A stretch of DNA of 5,045 nucleotides. Origin: Synechococcales cyanobacterium PMM_0073 (lineage in GTDB: Bacteria > Cyanobacteriota > Cyanobacteriia > Elainellales > Elainellaceae). The stretch is taken from contig CASBQH010000152.1 in NCBI GenBank assembly GCA_949127695.1, positions 1 to 5,045 on the forward strand, given 5' to 3'. Of the stretch, positions 1-5,045 are shown one piece after another. The first letter of the stretch is position 1; each line of letters starts with the position of its first letter. The position numbers were made by a program, and so were the translations under genes. A model generated the notes under the pieces. It saw only the letters and a program-made list of their open reading frames with translations. It searched no databases and had not been told where the DNA came from.

Positions 1-377
<377 letters not shown>

Positions 378-412
378 GCAGCCAGATGCACGCGCTCTAG
401 TGTTTCCTCTTC

Positions 413-418
413 TATACT
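413..418 (+). promoter_or_regulatory. Possible -10 element upstream of minD
   Basis: TATACT lies 39 bp before the minD ATG and matches five of six positions of the TATAAT consensus. No recognisable -35 hexamer lies 16-18 bp upstream, so this is at best a weak or activator-dependent promoter. minD may simply be read through from minC. Confidence 0.2.
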
Positions 419-456
419 TAGACTTTAATTTCCTTGTTCTTACCTACTTCAGCGCC

Positions 457-1266
457 ATGAGTCGGATTATTGTTGTCACATCAGGAAAGGGCGGCGTGGG
501 CAAAACGACCACGACGGCCAATTTGGGCATGGCGCTGGCAAAGCGCGGGCATAAGGTCGCGGTTGTAGATGCTGACTTTGGGCTACGCAACCTCGATCTG
601 CTCTTGGGATTAGAAAACCGAATTGTCTATACGGCAGTTGAGGTGCTGGCAGGTGAATGTCGGCTGGATCAGGCGCTGGTGCGGGATAAACGTCAGCCCA
701 ACTTGGCGCTGCTGCCGGCGGCGCAGAATCGCACCAAAGATGCCGTCACCCCTGAGCAGATGAAAAAGCTGGTGGGAGCGCTGACCAAAGCCTTTCACTT
801 TATTTTGATTGACTGTCCGGCAGGGATTGAAATGGGCTTTCAAAATGCCGTGATCGCAGCCCGTGAAGCGATTGTAGTCACCACGCCTGAAGTGGCGGCG
901 GTGCGCGATGCGGATCGGGTGGTGGGCTTGCTTGAAGCCAACGACATTAAGCGGATGTATCTGGTGATCAACCGGCTCAAGCCCGCCATGGTGGAAAAAG
1001 ACATGATGATGTCCGTGAAAGACGTGCAGGATATTCTGGCGATTCCGCTGCTGGGGGTGGTGCCGGACGACGAGAGAGTGGTGGTTTCAACCAATCGAGG
1101 TGAGCCGCTGGTGCTCTCCACCGAAGCGCCGTCGCTAGCTGCAATGGCCTTTGACAATATTGTGCGGCGACTCGAAGGCGAGAAGGTGCCTTTTCTTGAC
1201 CTGTCACCGCCGCCTGACGACTTTCTGAGCCGGATGCGTCGATTTTTGGGCAGACAGAAGCCATAA
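457..1266 (+). CDS. minD: Septum site-determining ATPase MinD
   Basis: MinD is a ParA/Mrp-type ATPase. It dimerises with ATP on the inner membrane face, recruits MinC, and is released when MinE triggers hydrolysis. The 269-residue product is of normal family length. The deviant Walker A motif KGGVGKT is at residues 11-17 (signature Lys11, P-loop Lys16). Switch I has Asp38 and Asp40 in [12 protein letters not shown], and switch II/Walker B is LIDCPAGIE at 117-125 with Asp119. The C-terminal membrane-targeting helix covers residues about 256-269, with hydrophobic F256, L257, M260, F263 and L264 alternating with Arg and Lys. The start was chosen at 457 because [18 protein letters not shown] is the canonical N-terminus. 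The open frame continues upstream to 199, but that stretch overlaps minC and is not MinD-like. No Shine-Dalgarno sequence precedes the ATG. minE follows after 82 bp. Confidence 0.97.
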   Translation: MSRIIVVTSGKGGVGKTTTTANLGMALAKRGHKVAVVDADFGLRNLDLLLGLENRIVYTAVEVLAGECRLDQALVRDKRQPNLALLPAAQNRTKDAVTPEQMKKLVGALTKAFHFILIDCPAGIEMGFQNAVIAAREAIVVTTPEVAAVRDADRVVGLLEANDIKRMYLVINRLKPAMVEKDMMMSVKDVQDILAIPLLGVVPDDERVVVSTNRGEPLVLSTEAPSLAAMAFDNIVRRLEGEKVPFLDLSPPPDDFLSRMRRFLGRQKP

Positions 1267-1348
1267 TTCTTTTATCGGGATATTTCGCCTGTTTTTTTCA
1301 CCTGCTTGCCTTGATTTTCCTCAACCCAGTTTTCCTCACCGGTGCGCC

Positions 1349-1891
1349 ATGCTAAGCGAACTGCTCGAACGGCTTTTTTCCCGTAACAAAAAAGATCTCA
1401 ACAGCCGTGCTTCGGCCAAGCGTCGCTTGCAGCTTGTCTTAGCGCATGACCGAACTGATCTATCGCCTGCTGTGGTCGAAAAGATGCGGCAAGAAATTTT
1501 AGAAGTGGTCTCGCGCTATGTCGAAATTGACCCCGAAGAATCAGAGTTTGTGCTGGAGAGCGATCAGCGCACGACTGCTCTGATTGCCAATTTGCCCATT
1601 AAAAAAGTCAAAGACGGCAAAGATAAAAGCGATGCTGTCGATGTCGAAACGCTCTCACCGCTGACTCCTGCCGCAGAGCTTCCAGAAGAACTGCTAGATA
1701 TTTCGCTAGACTCCAGCGAGTTTCCGACCGAGGAGCTAGATTTTTCGCTACCCAGCCAGGGTGTGGCGACGATTTCGCTCCAGTCTGAGTCACGGCAGTC
1801 TGAGTCACGGCAGTCTGAGTCACGGCAGTCTGAGTCACAGCAGTCTGAGCAGTCCTCTCCAGATCCAGCAGCCAATCAGATGCCCGACTGA
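1349..1891 (+). CDS. minE: Cell division topological specificity factor MinE with long repeat-containing C-terminal tail
   Basis: MinE stimulates the MinD ATPase and displaces MinC, restricting the inhibitor to regions away from midcell. Residues 1-12 form the amphipathic membrane-binding helix (L2, L5, L6, L9, F10). Residues about 20-35 hold the MinD-contact segment ([13 protein letters not shown]). Residues about 36-88 form the dimerising topological-specificity domain, with the typical [16 protein letters not shown] pattern and a final strand ending near [10 protein letters not shown] usual MinE stops near residue 85-100, but this one runs to 180. The extra 85-90 residues are low complexity and probably disordered. 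They comprise a charged linker (KDGKDKSD), two [13 protein letters not shown] segments at 112-120 and 126-134, then QSESR x3, QSESQ and QSEQS at 145-169. No Shine-Dalgarno sequence precedes the ATG, which is supported by the canonical N-terminus. The identity is sure for the N-terminal half, and the function of the tail is unknown. Confidence 0.95.
   Translation: MLSELLERLFSRNKKDLNSRASAKRRLQLVLAHDRTDLSPAVVEKMRQEILEVVSRYVEIDPEESEFVLESDQRTTALIANLPIKKVKDGKDKSDAVDVETLSPLTPAAELPEELLDISLDSSEFPTEELDFSLPSQGVATISLQSESRQSESRQSESRQSESQQSEQSSPDPAANQMPD
1693..1750 (+). repeat. Diverged 16-bp direct repeat within minE tail
   Basis: GCTAGATATTTCGCTA at 1693-1708 recurs as GCTAGATTTTTCGCTA at 1735-1750 with one mismatch. 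The copies are offset by 42 bp (14 codons) and are in the same reading frame. They encode the related segments PEELLDISL (residues 112-120) and PTEELDFSL (126-134). The core ATTTCGCT occurs a third time at 1772-1779, just before the 15-bp tandem array. This looks like an old in-frame duplication that built part of the tail. Confidence 0.7.
1781..1849 (+). repeat. 15-bp in-frame tandem repeat in minE (QSESR units)
   Basis: The unit CAGTCTGAGTCACGG is repeated at 1781-1795, 1796-1810 and 1811-1825 without change. A fourth copy at 1826-1840 differs by one base (CAG at the end), and a partial fifth copy (CAGTCTGAG) lies at 1841-1849. Each unit is five codons, so the repeat encodes QSESR three times, then QSESQ and QSEQ. 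Near-perfect nucleotide identity indicates a recent expansion. Gain or loss of units keeps the frame, so tail length could vary between strains. Confidence 0.93.
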
Positions 1892-1914
1892 GCAGAGCTG
1901 GCCGCCGCGCTCAG
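1888..1914 (+). other. Stem-loop overlapping the minE stop codon
   Basis: CTGAGC at 1888-1893, which includes the TGA stop, is complementary to GCTCAG at 1909-1914, giving a 6-bp stem with a 15-nt GC-rich loop. It sits where a minCDE terminator would be expected. No T-tract follows, so intrinsic termination is not supported by sequence alone. Confidence 0.3.
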
Positions 1915-1958
1915 GAATAGCTCATTTCTATAGTTGATCTAAAGTTAAGCCCGGTTCT

Positions 1959-2008
1959 GGGAATGCCTCCTTAATATAAAAGGTGCAGTACTTTGCTGCT
2001 GCATTCCC
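1959..2008 (+). promoter_or_regulatory. Inverted repeat with AT-rich -10-like core upstream of fbp
   Basis: GGGAATGC at 1959-1966 is the exact reverse complement of GCATTCCC at 2001-2008, with 34 nt between. Inside lies the AT-rich stretch TTAATATAAA (1971-1980), which contains the -10-like TATAAA. No good -35 hexamer is spaced correctly. Also inside is a small hairpin, GCAG (1985-1988) with CTGC (1996-1999). The arms flank the likely promoter, so they could be a protein-binding site, or part of a leader structure if transcription starts upstream. The 137-bp minE-fbp gap is the largest in the window and is the best place for the fbp-zwf-opcA promoter. Confidence 0.3.
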
Positions 2009-2014
2009 CCACGG

Positions 2015-2020
2015 AAGGAA
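2015..2020 (+). promoter_or_regulatory. Ribosome binding site of fbp
   Basis: AAGGAA (within GGAAGGAA, 2013-2020) ends 8 nt before the ATG at 2029. This decides the start in favour of MADLDKL over the in-frame ATG at 1993, which has no comparable sequence in front of it. It is the only evident Shine-Dalgarno sequence among the five gene starts in the window. Confidence 0.7.
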
Positions 2021-2028
2021 CCCTACCG

Positions 2029-3102
2029 ATGGCAGACCTCGATAAGCTCGATCTGAACCATGAACTCGACCATGAATATGCCCTCGACCGCGACTGCACC
2101 ACGCTGTCGCGGCACGTATTGCAGCAAATGCAAAGCTCAGCCGAAGCCCAAGACCTGAGCGCGATCATGAATCGGATTGCGCTGGCCGCCAAGCTGATTG
2201 CCCGGAGGCTGACGCGCGCGGGCCTAGTTGAAGATGCGCTGGGCTTCACCGGACGCACCAACGTGCAGGGCGAGTCAGTCAAAAAAATGGATCTCTACGC
2301 CAACCAGGTGTTTATTTCGGCGTTTCAGCAGAGCGGGCTGGTTTGCCGCCTTGCCTCTGAGGAAATGGAGAACCCCTACTATATTCCTGACAACTGCTCG
2401 ATTGGCCGCTATAGCCTGCTCTACGACCCAATTGACGGCTCCTCAAATGTCGATATTAACCTCAACGTTGGGGCAATTTTTGCCATCCGGCGGCAGGAAG
2501 GCGAAGATGACGGCAGGGCACAAGACCTGCTGCAAAATGGCCATAAGCAAATTGCGGCAGGCTATGTGCTCTATGGCCCCAGCACCGTGCTGATCTATTC
2601 GGTGGGCACGGGTGTCCATGCCTTCACGCTTGATCCCAGCCTGGGCGAGTTTATCCTATCGGCTGAAAATATTCGTATTCCAGCGCATGGCCCGGTCTAC
2701 AGCGTCAACGAAGGCAACTTCTGGCAGTGGGAAGAATCCATCCGCGACTATATCCGGTACGTGCATCGGCATGAGGGCTACACGGCTCGCTATAGCGGCG
2801 CATTGGTGGGCGACGTACATCGGATTTTGTTTCAAGGCGGCGTGTTTCTCTATCCCGGTACGGTCAAAAAGCCCGAAGGCAAGATCAGGCTGCTGTACGA
2901 ATCGGCTCCGCTGGCGTTTTTGGTGGAGCAGGCGGGCGGCAGTGCTAGCACCGGGACTGAGGCGATTATGGACGTGATCCCCAAAAAGCTGCATGACCGC
3001 ACGCCGCTGGTGATTGGCAGCAAAGAAGATGTGGCGCTGGTCGAGTCTTTTATTCAAGAGCATCAGCGCGATCAGCAGGAGCGGCTGTTAGCCTCTGGCT
3101 GA
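2029..3102 (+). CDS. fbp: Class I fructose-1,6-bisphosphatase
   Basis: The enzyme hydrolyses fructose 1,6-bisphosphate to fructose 6-phosphate and phosphate in the cytosol, serving gluconeogenesis, glycogen supply and the pentose phosphate cycle. The product is 357 residues, slightly longer than E. coli Fbp because of an acidic N-terminal extension of about 20 residues. Family motifs are NVQGE (78-82), KMDLYAN (metal Asp88), LASEE (Glu111, Glu112) and the signature DPIDGSSN at 133-140 (Asp133, Asp136). Further motifs are YSVNEGN (224-230), [13 protein letters not shown] (253-265) and RLLYES with metal Glu291. The segment after DPIDGSSN (about 150-178) lacks the cysteine-bearing loop of thioredoxin-regulated chloroplast FBPase. 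The only cysteines are Cys23, Cys106 and Cys123. The start at 2029 is supported by the AAGGAA site. A possible upstream ATG at 1993 would add 12 residues. zwf follows after 81 bp, as in other cyanobacteria. This is not the class II FBPase/SBPase (glpX type). Confidence 0.96.
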   Translation: MADLDKLDLNHELDHEYALDRDCTTLSRHVLQQMQSSAEAQDLSAIMNRIALAAKLIARRLTRAGLVEDALGFTGRTNVQGESVKKMDLYANQVFISAFQQSGLVCRLASEEMENPYYIPDNCSIGRYSLLYDPIDGSSNVDINLNVGAIFAIRRQEGEDDGRAQDLLQNGHKQIAAGYVLYGPSTVLIYSVGTGVHAFTLDPSLGEFILSAENIRIPAHGPVYSVNEGNFWQWEESIRDYIRYVHRHEGYTARYSGALVGDVHRILFQGGVFLYPGTVKKPEGKIRLLYESAPLAFLVEQAGGSASTGTEAIMDVIPKKLHDRTPLVIGSKEDVALVESFIQEHQRDQQERLLASG

Positions 3103-3120
3103 ATTTCGGTTCCAGCTCGC

Positions 3121-3134
3121 GGGCAACCCTGCCC
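3121..3134 (+). other. Short hairpin in the fbp-zwf gap
   Basis: GGGCA (3121-3125) pairs with TGCCC (3130-3134) around a 4-nt loop ACCC. It lies 18 bp after the fbp stop. No T-tract follows, so it is not an intrinsic terminator. It could slow RNA decay or mark a processing point between fbp and zwf, but this is only a possibility. Confidence 0.25.
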
Positions 3135-3183
3135 CAAAGTTTCCCTTACCCCCAAACCAGCAACCACAGCATAACTACCGCAT

Positions 3184-4713
3184 ATGGTGACATTACTCGA
3201 AAATCCCCTCCGCGCTGGCCTTCAGCAAGACCGCATTCCCGAACCGCAAATTCTGGTAATTTTTGGCGCATCGGGCGACTTGACTCAGCGCAAGCTCGTG
3301 CCCGCCATGTATCAGATGAAGCTAGAGCGACGGCTGCCTCCCGAACTGACGATTGTTGGCGTAGCGCGGCGCGAATGGAGCCACGACTACTTCCGCGAGC
3401 AGATGCGCGAAGGCATCGAAGAGTTTGGCGGCGGCTTACGGAAAGAAACCATCTGGAACGAATTTGCCAAAGGGCTGTATTACTTCCCGGCTGATATTGA
3501 CAACTCCGAAGGCTACCAAAAGCTGAAGGAATTCCTGGCGGAGCTAGATTCGCAGCGCGGCACCAGAGGCAATCGCGTGTTCTATCTCTCAGTGGCACCT
3601 CGATTTTTTGGTGAGGCGATCCAGCAGCTGGGAGCTGCTGACATGCTGGAAGATCCGCGTAAGCAGCGGCTGGTGATCGAAAAGCCGTTTGGCAAAGACC
3701 TCAGCTCGGCTCAAATGCTGAACCGCGTGGTTTACAAAACCTGCGCTGAGGAGCAGATCTATCGGATTGATCACTACCTCGGCAAAGAAACCGTGCAGAA
3801 CCTGCTGGTGTTTCGGTTTGCCAACGCGATTTTTGAGCCGCTCTGGAACCGCCAGTTTGTCGATCACGTACAGATTACGGTTGCCGAAACCGTTGGCCTC
3901 GAAGGGCGAGCTGGATATTACGAAACGGCTGGGGCACTGCGTGACATGGTGCAGAACCACCTGATGCAGCTGTTTTCGCTCACCGCGATGGAAGCGCCCA
4001 ACTCGCTGGATGCCGACAGCATCCGCAACGAGAAGGTGAAGGTGCTACAAGCCACCCGCCTGTTTGATCCCGAACAGCTGCATCTCTCTGCCGTGCGCGG
4101 CCAGTACACCGAAGGCTGGATGAACGGCAAGCCCGTACCCGCCTATCGCGAAGAAGAAGGCGCTAGCCCCGACTCGACCACGCCCACCTACGCCGGACTA
4201 AAGCTGATGGTGAACAACTGGCGCTGGCAGGGCGTGCCGTTTTATCTGCGTACCGGCAAGCGGATGAGCAAAAAGGTGAGCGAAATTTCGATCCAGTTCC
4301 GCGACGTGCCGTTTTTGATGTTCCAGTCTGCCGCCAAGCAAATGAACAGCAACGTGCTGGCGCTGCGAATTCAGCCGAACGAAGGCATTGCCATGCGGAT
4401 GGAAGTAAAAACTCCCGGCAGCTCACTCCGCACCCGCTCGGTGGAAATGGATTTTAGCTATGAGAACGCATTTGGTCAGCCGAATACAGAAGCTTATAGC
4501 CGACTGCTCGTAGACTGTATGTTGGGCGACCAGACGCTGTTCACGCGCGGCGATGAAGTGGAAGCCTCCTGGCGCATTTTGGCTCCGGTGCTGCAAGTCT
4601 GGGATGCGCCTGCTCCGCCCGAAGCCATCCCGCTGTACGAAGCCGGAACCTGGGGCCCGATTGAATCAGAGCTGTTGCTCAACCAAGAAGGCCGACGCTG
4701 GCGCAGGCTGTAA
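3184..4713 (+). CDS. zwf: Glucose-6-phosphate 1-dehydrogenase
   Basis: G6PDH oxidises glucose 6-phosphate to 6-phosphogluconolactone with reduction of NADP. This is the entry step of the oxidative pentose phosphate pathway, the main dark NADPH source in cyanobacteria. The 509 residues match the family length. The Rossmann domain starts with [15 protein letters not shown] (24-38), and R62/R63 in VARREW sit where the NADP 2'-phosphate is usually read. Substrate-site motifs are EKPFGKD (166-172) and the signature RIDHYLGKE (194-202) with Asp196 and His197. The catalytic-base His259 follows in [10 protein letters not shown] (250-259). Only two cysteines exist, Cys187 and Cys445, which fits the redox (thioredoxin-linked) control described for cyanobacterial G6PDH. 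The start [10 protein letters not shown] is typical of cyanobacterial Zwf, and an in-frame TAA lies 12 bp upstream. No Shine-Dalgarno sequence is seen. opcA, which encodes its effector, follows after 55 bp. Confidence 0.98.
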   Translation: MVTLLENPLRAGLQQDRIPEPQILVIFGASGDLTQRKLVPAMYQMKLERRLPPELTIVGVARREWSHDYFREQMREGIEEFGGGLRKETIWNEFAKGLYYFPADIDNSEGYQKLKEFLAELDSQRGTRGNRVFYLSVAPRFFGEAIQQLGAADMLEDPRKQRLVIEKPFGKDLSSAQMLNRVVYKTCAEEQIYRIDHYLGKETVQNLLVFRFANAIFEPLWNRQFVDHVQITVAETVGLEGRAGYYETAGALRDMVQNHLMQLFSLTAMEAPNSLDADSIRNEKVKVLQATRLFDPEQLHLSAVRGQYTEGWMNGKPVPAYREEEGASPDSTTPTYAGLKLMVNNWRWQGVPFYLRTGKRMSKKVSEISIQFRDVPFLMFQSAAKQMNSNVLALRIQPNEGIAMRMEVKTPGSSLRTRSVEMDFSYENAFGQPNTEAYSRLLVDCMLGDQTLFTRGDEVEASWRILAPVLQVWDAPAPPEAIPLYEAGTWGPIESELLLNQEGRRWRRL

Positions 4714-4768
4714 TTGCTGTTCTTGTCTCAGACGATTTGGCTAAAACCCTATTAACTCCAACCCACCC

Positions 4769-5045
4769 ATGACTACTTCTTTTGTAACGCTGCAAAAGCC
4801 TAAAGATATTTCGGTCAATGAGATCGAAGCCGAGTTGGCGCAGATTTGGCAAAGTCAAATTGGCGATGGTGCTACGCCCGTCACGCCAGTGGCGACTAGA
4901 GCGGCCACTTTCAGCATGGTGATCTATGAGCCAGAAGAGTTTCAGCAGCTGCTGGCAATTCTGGGCTTCTACAGCGGCCCGATTGAGGGGGTGAACGGCC
5001 CTCAGATGAAAGAAGCCGTCAAAGCCGCCCAGACCGCCTACGGCC
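4769..5045 (+). CDS. opcA: Glucose-6-phosphate dehydrogenase assembly/activator protein OpcA, N-terminal part (3' truncated by window edge)
   Basis: OpcA is the cyanobacterial effector that promotes assembly and activity of G6PDH, and it is normally encoded directly after zwf as here. The first 92 codons are visible and the frame stays open to the window end. They read MTTSFVTLQKPKDISVNEIE, then an alpha-helical stretch with AQIWQ, a Thr/Pro linker (about 33-43) and ATRAATFSMVIYEPEE (43-57). Residues 58-92 resemble a peptidoglycan-binding-like repeat (FQQLLAILGFYSG, PIEGVNGPQMKEAV). The call rests on its position after zwf and on recall of cyanobacterial OpcA N-termini with the same order of motifs. 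The core OpcA domain lies beyond the window. The ATG has no Shine-Dalgarno sequence, the preceding 20 bases being A/C rich. It is the first ATG in this frame after the zwf stop. Confidence 0.9.
   Translation, partial: MTTSFVTLQKPKDISVNEIEAELAQIWQSQIGDGATPVTPVATRAATFSMVIYEPEEFQQLLAILGFYSGPIEGVNGPQMKEAVKAAQTAYG

Noticed and set aside
1271..1298. Possible terminator after minD (seven T's at 1292-1298)
   Set aside because: No stable inverted repeat precedes the T-run, and termination here would separate minD from minE.
1564..1875. Minus-strand frames with Asp-Ser-Asp-Cys-Arg or Thr-Gln-Thr-Ala-Val repeats
   Set aside because: They are mirror readings of the minE 15-bp tandem repeat, and neither has family resemblance or a plausible start context.
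2228..2977. Two overlapping plus-strand frames inside fbp
   Set aside because: They are out-of-frame readings of the well-supported fbp gene, with no recognisable motifs.

Overview
The window carries six same-strand (+) protein genes from a cyanobacterium. In order they are the 3' end of minC, complete minD, complete minE, complete class I fbp (fructose-1,6-bisphosphatase), complete zwf (glucose-6-phosphate dehydrogenase) and the 5' end of opcA. The cyanobacterial assignment rests on the fbp-zwf-opcA arrangement, which is characteristic of that phylum, on the OpcA N-terminus, and on the cyanobacterial style of the G6PDH N-terminus. Base composition looks moderately GC-rich (estimated by eye), and start sites mostly lack Shine-Dalgarno sequences. 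I cannot place it to genus. A filamentous, Leptolyngbya-like lineage is only a guess.

Layout: positions 1-1891 hold the Min division-site system. MinC is the FtsZ-polymerisation inhibitor. MinD is the membrane-bound ATPase that recruits MinC. MinE stimulates MinD ATP hydrolysis and confines the inhibitor away from midcell. Positions 2029-5045 hold a carbon-metabolism block. FBPase feeds hexose-phosphate, G6PDH starts the oxidative pentose phosphate pathway, and OpcA is the allosteric and assembly effector of G6PDH. No tal gene lies between fbp and zwf. Intergenic gaps are short (118, 82, 137, 81 and 55 bp), so each block could be one transcription unit. The 137-bp minE-fbp gap is the likely boundary. 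It holds the only clear Shine-Dalgarno sequence, an AT-rich -10-like stretch and an inverted repeat.

The genes are ordinary housekeeping genes and I see no mobile element, RNA gene, CRISPR array or novel system. The most unusual item is MinE. At 180 residues it is about twice the usual length, with a low-complexity acidic/Ser/Gln tail. That tail contains a 15-bp tandem repeat (QSESR units) and a second, diverged 16-bp duplication. Smaller points are a non-canonical RSGV in place of RSGQ in MinC, mutually exclusive hairpin arms at the minC/minD junction, and a peptidoglycan-binding-like motif in the OpcA N-terminus.
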